A stretch of DNA of 64,000 bases from NCBI GenBank assembly GCA_964599695.1, contig CAZRGP010000006.1, positions 1 through 64,000 of the forward strand, written 5' to 3'. The position numbers were made by a program, and so were the translations under genes. Each line of letters begins with the position of its first letter. The first letter of the stretch is position 1. This DNA comes from RUG11783 sp964599695. Lineage in GTDB: Bacteria > Bacillota > Clostridia > Oscillospirales > Ruminococcaceae. Shown one piece after another: positions 44,150-52,958 of the stretch. The notes under the pieces were generated by a model. That model was not told the origin of the DNA, made no database searches, and saw only the letters and a list, made by a program, of their open reading frames with translations.

Positions 44150-45031
44150 ATGCCTTCATTTCAAGGACTATTAGAAAAGGACAAGGAGAGATTTCTCTCA
44201 CTGCTGTCCAAAAACACCTCTGCCACTGCCACGATCAAAGATGTGGAATCGGAGTACGACCGGCTCCTCTATGCATTCAACAATGAGGATGAGAACAACA
44301 CAGTACGTGACGCTGCGAGGCAGATGATCCAGACGGCCAAAAGCGCGGCCTCCTTTATGGATATCGCAGGTGAGACAAAACTGTGGACCCGCACCGAATA
44401 CGGCGCGAAACCTCAGAAGGGAAAGATCCGCGTCCTGTTCTGGATCCTGCTTTTCCTTTCCCTGTGCGCTCTGGGTGCCGGATGCGGTTTCTTCTACTAC
44501 ATGCTTCACGGAACCGCAGACAGCGCCTGGGATTTCCTTCCCATGTTCATTCTTCTCGGCGTCTCTCTGCTTCTCTTTCTGTGCGGACTGTCCTGCAGGA
44601 GGAAGAAAGCGGAAGACAATGCGCAGCTCGAAGCGGAAGTGTCCATTGACATTCAGAAGGTGTACCGTTCGGTTCTTTCCACGGTACTTATCATCGATCG
44701 GAATCTGGAAGACCTTCGCACGGAGGAACGGATCCAGCTGAGGAAACAAATGAAAGAGCAGAAGGACAGCATCGACAAAGAAGAGATCGACCTTCTCTCC
44801 CACATTCTGGAATCCGCGTATTCCTCCAAAGAGGACGACGCTTCTGTGGAGATGATCTCCCAGATCAAGTTCTATCTGCACAACAACAAGATCGATGTAG
44901 TGGATTACAGCGCAGAAAACAGCAGCTGGTTCGATCTTATCCCCGCATATGAAGCCGGAACGATCCGCCCGGCGTTTGTCATCGAAGGCCTCCTGATCAA
45001 AAAGGGACTGGCCTCTGAGGGAGCGAAATAA
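44150..45031 (+). CDS. Two-TM coiled-coil protein paired with an Hsp70-like ATPase
   Basis: I do not recognise a named family for this 293-residue protein. Residues 1-90 are helical and charged. Two transmembrane helices lie at 94-118 and 128-148. After a basic stop (CRRKK) there is a long charged helix (about 155-230), and a final soluble region (230-293) including WFDLIPAYEAGTIRPAFVIEGLLI. Both ends should face the cytoplasm. Its stop TAA overlaps the next gene's ATG by 1 base (TAATG), so the ATPase is translationally coupled. A scaffold or adaptor at the membrane for the ATPase is a reasonable guess, not shown. Confidence 0.8.
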   Translation: MPSFQGLLEKDKERFLSLLSKNTSATATIKDVESEYDRLLYAFNNEDENNTVRDAARQMIQTAKSAASFMDIAGETKLWTRTEYGAKPQKGKIRVLFWILLFLSLCALGAGCGFFYYMLHGTADSAWDFLPMFILLGVSLLLFLCGLSCRRKKAEDNAQLEAEVSIDIQKVYRSVLSTVLIIDRNLEDLRTEERIQLRKQMKEQKDSIDKEEIDLLSHILESAYSSKEDDASVEMISQIKFYLHNNKIDVVDYSAENSSWFDLIPAYEAGTIRPAFVIEGLLIKKGLASEGAK

Positions 45032-46944
45032 TGGATATATTCTACGGTTTTGACCTGGGCGATGCGGAAAGCGCTATCGCGAAGCTGGACAGGACAAAGG
45101 ACACTTCGCCTGAGATACTCACCATCCAGGAAGCAAAAAGTTTTATAACCGCATATGCCCTTTCCAAAGACGGCAAGCTGATCATCGGAGAAGGCGCCTG
45201 CTATGAGCCTCAGGCAACGACCCGGAAACTCCGTTTCAAGAGCAGGTTTCTCACCTCCTCCGATGCCGCCCGCGATATACGGAGCTTTGCGGGAGGCGTC
45301 CTGGGTGAGCTATACCTCAACGGCGATCTCATCCGTGGTGAAGATCATTGCTTCTATATCGGGTGTCCGGCCGGATGGGGAAAAGGAACACGGGAAGAAT
45401 ACCGCGAGATCTTTCAGGAGGTAGGCTATCCACCGGCCAAGATCATATCCGAATCCCGTGCCGCTCTTGTCAGCGCGTGCCAATCCAAGCATCTTCAGGT
45501 TGGCTATGATATTCTCTCACGGCCCGTTCTTGTGATCGATATCGGCTCCTCCACCACTGACTTCGCTTACATCACCAGCGGAAAAGAAGAGGAACTGCAG
45601 ACCGGCGGCGAAGTGTTCCTCGGCGGGGGGATCATGGATGAGATCCTTCTGGAAGAGTCTGTCTCCGCTGCTCTGGATGAAAAACGCATACGAAAGATCT
45701 TTTCAGAGAGCGAGGCCTGGCGGACCTACTGTGAATTCTCCGCAAGGCGCTTAAAAGAAAAGTATTTCTCCGATGAAGAATTCTGGGAGCAGAACGAGTG
45801 CGTCAGCTCCGTCACGATCCGCTACAGCATGATACCCTCAAAACTGACACTTCGCATGAACCCGGAGATCGCGGATCGTCTGCTGAACAAAAAGGTGGAC
45901 AAACTGGACGGCAGATCTTTCCGCGAAGTGTTTACAGACAGTCTCGTTCAGGTCAGGGACGGCATCAAGGACAAACAACCTGAACTGATCTTCCTCACCG
46001 GCGGCGTTTCCCGGCTTCCCGCGATCCGCGACTGGTGCGCAGATGTATTCCCGGACGCAGTCGTCATCCGCGGAGCGGAACCTGAATTTTCGGTGGCAAG
46101 CGGCCTTGCGCTGTGTGGGAAGATCGACGAGGAACTCCGGGAATTTAAATCCGAACTGGAGGACCTCAAAGCTTCCAGTGTCGTGGAAGATATCGTCCAG
46201 GCGCACATCACCGAACTGTATCACTCAACCGTGGAAGCACTCGTAGACCCGATCCTGAAGGAAGTGGTTCGTCCTGTCGTAGAGAGGTGGCGCACCGGCA
46301 GTATCGAAAAACTATCCGATATCGACTCCGTGCTGCAAAACGAGATCGATGTCTACCTCCATACCGATGACGCAAGAGCGATCCTGGCAAAACAGGTAAG
46401 CAGTTGGTTGAAGAACATCTCCTCCGAACTTGAGGAGCACACGATGCCGATCTGCGTCCGTCACAACGTTCCCTACTCCGCCTTGAGTCTCAACTCCTAT
46501 CTTTCACTTACCGATCTTGATGTAAAGGTAGAGGCAAGAGATCTGTTTGCGGTCAGTGAGATCACCTGGATGATCGATACCATTGTATCCATCCTGATCG
46601 GTCTCCTCTGCGGAGGCAGCGGGATCGCGGTCATCGCGGGCGGACCGGAGGGGATCATCGCGGGGATCATCGTTTCCCTTCTCGTTCTGGCGCTCGGACA
46701 GGAAACCATGCAAAACGCACTTCTCAACGCCAATCTTCCTAAGATCGCCCGTCATCTGGTTCCCAAAGGATCCATTGACGCGAGGATGGAAAAACTCAGT
46801 GAAGAGATCAAGGCCAAATTGTATGACGATCTCGAAAAAGAGAAGAGCGAAGAGATCACGGAGCGTCTTGTCAAAGAGATCTCCGAACAGATCGAGGTCT
46901 GTCTGACCAAGATGGCTGAAGTAGTAGAAATCCCTCTCTCATGA
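45031..46944 (+). CDS. Membrane-associated Hsp70/actin-fold ATPase without the usual substrate domain
   Basis: This 637-residue protein has the actin/Hsp70 nucleotide-binding fold: phosphate-1 GFDLG (6-10), phosphate-2 VIDIGSSTTDF (168-178) and the adenosine motif LTGGVSRLP (322-330). Instead of the beta-sandwich peptide-binding domain of DnaK, residues 370-510 are helical. A glycine-rich hydrophobic segment at about 513-555 could span the membrane twice or insert as a hairpin. The C-terminus (585-630) is a charged coiled coil. DnaK/DnaJ/GrpE genes are not nearby. The tight coupling to the two-TM protein suggests a complex. Function unknown; distant relatives are annotated only as Hsp70 family protein. 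Confidence 0.85.
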   Translation: MDIFYGFDLGDAESAIAKLDRTKDTSPEILTIQEAKSFITAYALSKDGKLIIGEGACYEPQATTRKLRFKSRFLTSSDAARDIRSFAGGVLGELYLNGDLIRGEDHCFYIGCPAGWGKGTREEYREIFQEVGYPPAKIISESRAALVSACQSKHLQVGYDILSRPVLVIDIGSSTTDFAYITSGKEEELQTGGEVFLGGGIMDEILLEESVSAALDEKRIRKIFSESEAWRTYCEFSARRLKEKYFSDEEFWEQNECVSSVTIRYSMIPSKLTLRMNPEIADRLLNKKVDKLDGRSFREVFTDSLVQVRDGIKDKQPELIFLTGGVSRLPAIRDWCADVFPDAVVIRGAEPEFSVASGLALCGKIDEELREFKSELEDLKASSVVEDIVQAHITELYHSTVEALVDPILKEVVRPVVERWRTGSIEKLSDIDSVLQNEIDVYLHTDDARAILAKQVSSWLKNISSELEEHTMPICVRHNVPYSALSLNSYLSLTDLDVKVEARDLFAVSEITWMIDTIVSILIGLLCGGSGIAVIAGGPEGIIAGIIVSLLVLALGQETMQNALLNANLPKIARHLVPKGSIDARMEKLSEEIKAKLYDDLEKEKSEEITERLVKEISEQIEVCLTKMAEVVEIPLS

Positions 46945-46969
46945 GGGTCAAAGGAGAATGATACAAACC

Positions 46970-48097
46970 ATGAGCAATGAAACCAACACGACCGTATCCC
47001 GGGAGAATGCGATCGTACGGACAAGTCTTATCGGCATCGGAGCGAACGTGCTCCTCGCCACTTTCAAAGCGATCGTAGGACTGGCAGCCAATTCCATCGC
47101 GGTCATCCTGGACGCTGTAAACAATCTTTCGGACGCTCTTTCCTCCGTCATCACCATTCTCGGAGCCAAATATGCATCCAAAAAACCGGATAAGAAGCAT
47201 CCCCTTGGACACGGAAGAGCGGAGTATCTCAGCGCGACTATCGTCTCCGCCCTTGTCCTCTACGCAGGCTTCGCATCCCTGATCGAGTCAGTCAAGAAGA
47301 TCATCACTCCGGAAAAGCCGGATTACACCTTCCTTTCCCTCGCGATCATCGCCGTCGCCGTTGTGGTAAAGATCTTTCTCGGGACCTATGTCAAGAAGAC
47401 CGGAGAAAAGCTGAATTCCGCTTCTCTGGTAGCCTCCGGATCTGACGCTTCCTTCGATGCGATCATTTCCTTCTCCGTTCTGGTATCCGCAGTTATCTCC
47501 ATGCTCTTCCACATCAACCTGGAAGCATGGCTCGGTGTCGTTATCTCCGGTTTCATCATCAAATCCGGCATTGAAATGCTGCTGGAGACCGTGGATGAAC
47601 TTCTGGGAGCCAGAGTGGACGCTGATACCGTACGCGGGATACGTCAGACCATCCTCCAGAATGAGCCGGAAGTCAGCGGTGTCTACGACGTGATCCTCCA
47701 CAGCTACGGTCCTGACAAGCTGATCGGATCCGCACACATTGAGGTTCCGGACACCATGTCCATCAATGAGCTGGATTCTCTTGAGCGCAGGATCGCCGAC
47801 AGAGTTGCCAAGGAACACGGGATCTTCCTCGTTGGCATCGGCATCTATTCCAGAAATACCGGAAATGATGAAGCGGCTCAGATTCGGGAGCAGATCACCA
47901 AGATCATCACCGCTCACGACGGTGTTCTTCAGGTCCACGGATTCAACATCGATCTCGAGGCCAGATCCATCAGTTTCGACGTCATCCTGGACTTTGAGGT
48001 GGAAGATCGTAACGCTCTGTTCATGGAGATCGTTTCGGAGGTCCATGAGGCTTTTCCGGAATACCAGTTGGTCCCAACATTGGATCTGGACATCTGA
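46970..48097 (+). CDS. Cation diffusion facilitator, Mn exporter type (MntE-like)
   Basis: This 375-residue CDF transporter has 6 transmembrane helices and a C-terminal ferredoxin-like domain of greater length than usual. Helix 2 has NNLSD (N-x3-D) and helix 5 has DASFD (D-x3-D), the site type reported for Mn-exporting MntE, rather than H-x3-D of Zn members. KPDKKHPLGHGRAEYL follows helix 2. The C-terminus appears to carry two tandem domains (about 205-280 and 290-370). The start may be the ATG at 46958 or 46970; the AGGAGA site touches the former, so the latter is given. It lies 25 bases after the Hsp70-like gene. Confidence 0.88.
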   Translation: MSNETNTTVSRENAIVRTSLIGIGANVLLATFKAIVGLAANSIAVILDAVNNLSDALSSVITILGAKYASKKPDKKHPLGHGRAEYLSATIVSALVLYAGFASLIESVKKIITPEKPDYTFLSLAIIAVAVVVKIFLGTYVKKTGEKLNSASLVASGSDASFDAIISFSVLVSAVISMLFHINLEAWLGVVISGFIIKSGIEMLLETVDELLGARVDADTVRGIRQTILQNEPEVSGVYDVILHSYGPDKLIGSAHIEVPDTMSINELDSLERRIADRVAKEHGIFLVGIGIYSRNTGNDEAAQIREQITKIITAHDGVLQVHGFNIDLEARSISFDVILDFEVEDRNALFMEIVSEVHEAFPEYQLVPTLDLDI

Positions 48098-48111
48098 GCA
48101 CAGACAAAGAT

Positions 48112-48150
48112 AATCGCGAAGACCGTTGATGGCCTTCGCGATTTTGTTGT
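48112..48150. terminator. Terminator between the CDF gene and glyA
   Basis: AATCGCGAAG (48112-48121) pairs with CTTCGCGATT (48134-48143), followed by TTGTTG on the plus strand. It sits between convergent genes. Confidence 0.8.
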
Positions 48151-48158
48151 GCACTGAA

Positions 48159-49409
48159 TTATAGATAAATCGGATAGCGTTCACAGAGAGCTACCGCTCG
48201 CGCTGAGATCTCCTCTTTTCTGTTTTCATAATCGGCGGCAGTCAGGTAGATCAGTTCCGCCACTTCTTCCATATCCTCTTCCGTGAATCCTCTGCTCGTT
48301 ACGGCAGGAGTCCCCACGCGCAGCCCGCTGGTGACGGTCGGCTTCTCCGGATCATTGGGGATCGCGTTCTTGTTCGCGGTGATGTGGACCGTGTCGAGCC
48401 TGTGCTGCATCTCAACACCTGTCACCTTCATAGGACGCAGGTCGATGAGAGAAAGATGGTTATCCGTACCTCCGGTGACGAGCTGGAATCCCCTCGCAAG
48501 AAGGGCTTTTGCCAGCGCCTTGGAATTCCGGACGATCTGATGCTGGTACTCGGAAAACTCCGGCTGCATGGCCTCACGGAAACAGATCGCTTTCCCCGCG
48601 ATCACATGCTCCAGGGGTCCACCCTGTGTGCCCGGGAAAATAGCGCTGTTCACCTTTTTCGCGAACTCCTCTTTACAAAGTATCAGTCCGCCTCTCGGTC
48701 CGCGAAGCGTCTTGTGTGTAGTGGTCGTAACGATATCCGCGTAAGGTACCGGAGAGGGATGATCTCCGGACACCACCAGACCTGCCACATGTGCCATGTC
48801 CACCATGCACAGCGCCCCGTTTTCGTGGGCCATTCTGCTGATGCGCTCGAAATCGATGATCCTGGGATACGCACTCGCTCCGGTCACCACCAGCTTCGGG
48901 CGTTTCTCCTTTATGAGGCTCTCCAGACCGTCATAATCGATCAGTCCGGTCTCCGGATCGGTACCGTACCCAACAAAATCATAGAGTTTTCCGGATGCGT
49001 TCACAGGTGAACCATGAGTCAGATGCCCGCCTGCAGCGAGGCTGAGGCCGAGCACCGTATCCCCGGGCTTGATCACAGCCCAGTAAGCCGCCATATTTGC
49101 CTGAGCGCCGGAATGGGGCTGTACGTTCGCGGCTTCCGCACCAAACAGTTCCTTTGCGCGCGATACGGCAAGAGACTCGATCTCGTCAATATATTCACAT
49201 CCGCCGTAGTATCTGCGTCCGGAATAACCCTCTGCGTATTTGTTGGTCAGGATGCTGCCCGTAGCCGCGAGGACCGCTTCCGAAACGATGTTCTCCGATG
49301 CGATCAGCTCGATATTCTCTCTTTGTCTTTGCAGTTCCCTGCACAGAGACCGGCCGACTTCCGGGTCTTCTCTCTCTATGACCCGCAGGCCATCATCCAC
49401 AAAACTCAT
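48159..49409 (-). CDS. glyA: Serine hydroxymethyltransferase
   Basis: GlyA interconverts serine and glycine with tetrahydrofolate. The 416-residue protein has ELIASENIVSEAVLAATGS (near 34), NVQPHSGAQANMAAY and the PLP lysine in TTTTHKTLRGPRGG (near 228). Length and motifs are normal. TTGGAGG precedes the ATG. It lies downstream of yjjW by 27 bases and may be in the same transcript, linking one-carbon metabolism to the glycyl radical pair. Confidence 0.97.
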   Translation of the reverse strand: MSFVDDGLRVIEREDPEVGRSLCRELQRQRENIELIASENIVSEAVLAATGSILTNKYAEGYSGRRYYGGCEYIDEIESLAVSRAKELFGAEAANVQPHSGAQANMAAYWAVIKPGDTVLGLSLAAGGHLTHGSPVNASGKLYDFVGYGTDPETGLIDYDGLESLIKEKRPKLVVTGASAYPRIIDFERISRMAHENGALCMVDMAHVAGLVVSGDHPSPVPYADIVTTTTHKTLRGPRGGLILCKEEFAKKVNSAIFPGTQGGPLEHVIAGKAICFREAMQPEFSEYQHQIVRNSKALAKALLARGFQLVTGGTDNHLSLIDLRPMKVTGVEMQHRLDTVHITANKNAIPNDPEKPTVTSGLRVGTPAVTSRGFTEEDMEEVAELIYLTAADYENRKEEISARAVALCERYPIYL

Positions 49410-49436
49410 TTTGCCTCCAATTTGTTGATATATTTT

Positions 49437-50276
49437 CTAGACAACGGTCACGTGTTTCATCCCGTTGTTCACCGCGATCTGCCGCAGCTCTTCCATCTGC
49501 TGTGGTGTGCTGAGCCGGAACTGCTCCCTGTAAGGACTCCGAACACCGTACTGACGGTATGTAATGATACGGTAATGGATATCACCGTACCGGTAATACT
49601 CCGCAAGCGCACGACTCACATCGTCCACCGTCTTCTCGGACAGAAAATCCGGGGAACATACAGTCCGCACTTCGGTAAGCTTACCGAGTGAGGCAAGAAA
49701 TACCGCCTTGTCCAGTATCCCGCTTCCATCCCCTCCGATGAGATCCTCATACTCTTCCGGGTCGGTCGACTTGACATCTAACATAACACCATCCGTCACA
49801 TTGAGCAAGTCCATATTCCGGGAAAAGTCCAAGGAGCCATTGCTGTCGATCAGGCAGGTAAGCCCCAGTTCATGAACCCGCGGAAAAAGCTCCATCAGGA
49901 ACCCCTTGCGCAGGGTGCACTCCCCTCCGGATGTAGATATTCCTTTGATGAACGGAGCGTTCTTTTTCACCCTGTCCATGACCTGATCCACCGTCATCAT
50001 CGTCACACGGGGCGAAGAGAGGTTCGGACAGCTCTTCAGGCACGTATCACACTTGCAGCAGAGTTTTTCGTCCCACACCACTTTCCCGTCACGCAGCGAC
50101 AGCGCGCCTGTCGGACAGTTGGGAACACACTCTCCGCAATCGGTGCACATCCGGATCGTCTCCGGGTTGTGGCAGTACTTGCAGCGATAATTGCACCCTT
50201 GGAAAAAGATAGCCGTGCGGTTTCCCGGTCCATCCACAAAAGATGTGTCTATGATTCTGTTAACCGGCGCTACCAT
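49437..50276 (-). CDS. yjjW: YjjW-type glycyl radical enzyme activase
   Basis: This 279-residue radical SAM protein has the activase cluster C28-x3-C32-x2-C35 in QGCNYRCKYCHNPE. Two ferredoxin-like clusters follow with C44, C47, C50, C54 and C73, C76, C79, C83. The TSGGECTL motif comes next. It abstracts a hydrogen from the glycine of its partner enzyme. It overlaps the partner's gene by 17 bases. The YjjI/YjjW pair is conserved in Enterobacteria and Clostridia, its reaction is unknown. Confidence 0.93.
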   Translation of the reverse strand: MVAPVNRIIDTSFVDGPGNRTAIFFQGCNYRCKYCHNPETIRMCTDCGECVPNCPTGALSLRDGKVVWDEKLCCKCDTCLKSCPNLSSPRVTMMTVDQVMDRVKKNAPFIKGISTSGGECTLRKGFLMELFPRVHELGLTCLIDSNGSLDFSRNMDLLNVTDGVMLDVKSTDPEEYEDLIGGDGSGILDKAVFLASLGKLTEVRTVCSPDFLSEKTVDDVSRALAEYYRYGDIHYRIITYRQYGVRSPYREQFRLSTPQQMEELRQIAVNNGMKHVTVV

Positions 50277-51813
50277 CGATGGAACGGACCTTTCTGTCCA
50301 GGGTGTGGTGCATCTGGATCGTGTTGTAGGCTACCGAAGACATGTCATTGATCGCAACTTTTCCCTCATCGTGAAGTGCAAACACCTCCGACTTTTTGAC
50401 CAGATATCCGGTCACCCGGATCAGGTCACTGTCCTCCGCATAGGTGGAGATGTAACGCATTCCCACCTTGAACGCTCCTTTGATAATGTCCAGTACCGCC
50501 TCCGGATTCTTTTTGGCCGTGACCTCAAACGGGAAGATGTCCCCCACTCCGGTCTGGAAATAAGGGTGATAGAGTCCCGCCTGGCGCAGATGGTCGTACA
50601 GAGGGATCTCCCTACCGATAGGGATGCGCACCCCGGGAGTCACTCCTACTTCACCGAGTCCCACCTGGGCATGAAGCATGAACTTATGATCAAATGCCTT
50701 GGAATAGGCGCTTGTATGTTCATTCACCAGTTCCTGAAGCCGATCCATGACCCGGATGCCCATCTCATTTGCAGCGTCAGTCTCTCCGAATTTATCCCCC
50801 GAGCCCTCAAAAAGCATCAGCTGGTCCACCGCTTCGGAAAGACCTACCATTCCGAAAAGGCCAATGAAACGGTCCGGGTCGATCAGTCCTTCCTTTACGA
50901 GGAAGCAACTCCTGAAAAATGCGGATTCTTCCACAAGAAACCGGATGCAGTCCTCCATGAAGCCGCACATCGTCCTCACCGCATGGGGAAGCGTGTTGTT
51001 GAAGAAATCATCTGTATCCTTCGACTGTACCGCGACCGGTCCGAGGTTCAGACGATGTAAAAGATATGCGCCTCCGCCGATCGGAAGACCGTTGTAACAG
51101 CTGGCGATCCCGTAAGGGATATCTCCGAAAGCCTTTTTATATGCAGGATCCAGCGCAAAAGCCGGATTCGCGCTGACCAGGGACGTAGAGATCGCTTTTG
51201 AAGCGAAATCATCCGGAGTGATGTCCGGGTCATAAAGCAGCGTCATATTGGGGATCGCGTTCTGAAGCTCCGCCACCAGGTCAAGAATGATCTCGCCTAC
51301 CCTGGTCCTCTCCGGGCCGAGGTTCGCGTGAACAAAACTGTCTCCCAGGGTGCGGTCCAGCGTAATCAGGAAACCCTTCATGATGGAGCGTATCTCTTCA
51401 TCCGGCATCCCGTCACAGAACGGCTCGAACAGTTCGCCGAAATTCCCGAGATATACGGGAAAGTGGGTCACGGAAGGGACATTCTGATACATGATCTCAA
51501 GGGAATACACCGCCTCATACAGTGTTTTCGGAGGATCCAGTCTCAGGAATTCACTTCCGTTTTTCATAAACTTCGCGTAATCCGGCAGGATATACCTGGC
51601 AACGAACGGTGCGTGGCCTGTCCCCATCTCGTTCATCTGCCCCAGTTTCATCAGCCGGAGAAACTCGTCCGTATGATCACCTTCCACAAAAGGGATCGAA
51701 TCCTGTGCAATACCAGCCAGATTCATGATCTGCTGCTCATGTGTCTGCGTAGCGCTTTTTACTACCTCCAGCGCCGCATTTTTCACTTCATCAATACTTT
51801 TAAACTCCCGCAT
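50260..51813 (-). CDS. yjjI: YjjI-type glycyl radical enzyme
   Basis: This 517-residue protein carries the glycyl radical motif R466-V-T-G469-Y in the C-terminal part, and a candidate thiyl cysteine C239 in YGIASCYNGLPIGGG. It is shorter than pyruvate formate-lyase and belongs to the YjjI/DUF3029 group, whose substrate has not been reported with certainty. GGAG lies before the ATG. Co-expressed with yjjW; the enzyme would be oxygen-sensitive, consistent with an anaerobe. Confidence 0.93.
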   Translation of the reverse strand: MREFKSIDEVKNAALEVVKSATQTHEQQIMNLAGIAQDSIPFVEGDHTDEFLRLMKLGQMNEMGTGHAPFVARYILPDYAKFMKNGSEFLRLDPPKTLYEAVYSLEIMYQNVPSVTHFPVYLGNFGELFEPFCDGMPDEEIRSIMKGFLITLDRTLGDSFVHANLGPERTRVGEIILDLVAELQNAIPNMTLLYDPDITPDDFASKAISTSLVSANPAFALDPAYKKAFGDIPYGIASCYNGLPIGGGAYLLHRLNLGPVAVQSKDTDDFFNNTLPHAVRTMCGFMEDCIRFLVEESAFFRSCFLVKEGLIDPDRFIGLFGMVGLSEAVDQLMLFEGSGDKFGETDAANEMGIRVMDRLQELVNEHTSAYSKAFDHKFMLHAQVGLGEVGVTPGVRIPIGREIPLYDHLRQAGLYHPYFQTGVGDIFPFEVTAKKNPEAVLDIIKGAFKVGMRYISTYAEDSDLIRVTGYLVKKSEVFALHDEGKVAINDMSSVAYNTIQMHHTLDRKVRSIDGSAG

Positions 51814-51912
51814 GCCAGATCTCCTTATTCTTTCTTATTTAATCTTGTTTAATATCATACCACGTTGAGAGTTTTTTCGGTATGACCAGCGGTGCTTTCC
51901 GACTAAACCGAA

Positions 51913-51933
51913 GGGGACGGTATTGCCGTCCCC
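51913..51933 (-). terminator. Hairpin after the ECF S component gene
   Basis: GGGGACGG (51913-51920) pairs with CCGTCCCC (51926-51933). The minus-strand tail TTCGGTTTAG is only partly T-rich. Confidence 0.5.
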
Positions 51934-51955
51934 AGAAGCGTTGTGTCCGGATTGT

Positions 51956-52510
51956 TCAGTCCAATATTCCTGCCTGTTTGAGAGCAGGTCTCACTGCCTT
52001 ATTCAGCAGTGTAGCAACAACAACGGCGATCACTCCGTTGACCAGTGAGGTCACTCCCTTTGTAAAAACGGTCGTCATCACCGTCTCCAGCTCATATCCG
52101 TAAACGATCCGGTTCTGAACAAAGGTCTTGATCATGTAGAGGATCACATAGGTCAGTGAACCGCAGCTCCCGGCCAGGACATTTTTCCGCATGATCTGCT
52201 GTGTGTTCTTCTCCGCAAGTTTTCCGGCGACCCACCCCATGGCGAATTTCATCAGGAAAGTAAGCCAGGCTGTGGGAAGGTATCTGGGATCTGCCATGTC
52301 ATAGATCATGGAACCCAGACCGGCAGCAAGTCCGCCGGTGGTGGAACCGAACAATAATCCGGCGAGGATACCCATCACATTTCCGAGGTGGATCATCGTA
52401 TTGCTAAGCGGGGTGGGAATGTCGATGTGAAGATACGTGAAGACAAAAACGAGGGCAGCCATCAGCGCGGTGACCACCAGTTTTTTCGTCGTGAATGAAC
52501 TCTTTTTCAT
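51956..52510 (-). CDS. ECF transporter S component
   Basis: This 184-residue protein has six hydrophobic segments and the S-component look: KLVVTALMAALVFVFTYLHI at the start, LGNVMGILAGLLFGSTTGGLAAGLGSMIYDM in helices 2-3. S components bind a vitamin or metal and need EcfA/A'/T, which are not in this window. No riboswitch could be recognised upstream to name the ligand. AGGAGA lies before the ATG. It lies 57 bases after the unknown gene at 52568; a GCGCCG/CGGCGC hairpin is in the gap. Confidence 0.85.
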   Translation of the reverse strand: MKKSSFTTKKLVVTALMAALVFVFTYLHIDIPTPLSNTMIHLGNVMGILAGLLFGSTTGGLAAGLGSMIYDMADPRYLPTAWLTFLMKFAMGWVAGKLAEKNTQQIMRKNVLAGSCGSLTYVILYMIKTFVQNRIVYGYELETVMTTVFTKGVTSLVNGVIAVVVATLLNKAVRPALKQAGILD

Positions 52511-52567
52511 TTTCTGCTCTCCTTTCTTCAGGATGCGCCGTCAAACTGCGGCGCGCAAGTTCGAATG

Positions 52568-52954
52568 CTATTTCTTTTCTTTGTCCGACAGGCCCCAGTC
52601 CGCCAGGACGCGCTGCAGGAGATCCCTGAAGGCGAGCCCCCTGTAGTCGATCGCACCGTAATACCTGTGATACGCATGGAGTTCTTTCGAAGGAAACTCC
52701 GCTACGGTCAGGCTCTTGTTCGGCTGGTAGACCTGTTTTTCCATGAAGCGGTTGCGGAACAGGAAAGCAACCGGGGCATCCCCGCTGCAAAGGACCCAGA
52801 CCACGTTGCTCTGGCTCGGGATCCAGTTTCTCTGCACCAGGACTTCCATGACAGCAGACGCTGTAAAACTGTCAGGGAAGCTGATCTCGGTGCCCTGAAC
52901 TCCCTGTTCGTCGATTCTTGATGTTGTCTCCCGATCAAACGTAAATGTAACCAT
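52568..52954 (-). CDS. Small hydrophilic protein of unknown function
   Basis: This 128-residue protein has no recognised motif. It is predicted to be cytosolic, with mixed strands and helices, several aromatic residues (HAYHRYYGAIDYRG) and a basic/acidic C-terminus (LSDKEKK). GGAAG precedes tandem ATGs; the second, with 7-base spacing, is taken. It follows glmM by 4 bases and precedes the ECF gene, so it is likely co-transcribed. No function proposed. Confidence 0.7.
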   Translation of the reverse strand: MVTFTFDRETTSRIDEQGVQGTEISFPDSFTASAVMEVLVQRNWIPSQSNVVWVLCSGDAPVAFLFRNRFMEKQVYQPNKSLTVAEFPSKELHAYHRYYGAIDYRGLAFRDLLQRVLADWGLSDKEKK

Positions 52955-52958
52955 CATA

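Noticed and set aside
45031..46944. Calling the ATPase DnaK
   Set aside because: Nucleotide motifs fit, but the beta-sandwich substrate domain, and the DnaJ/GrpE neighbours, are missing, and there is a hydrophobic segment near residue 513.
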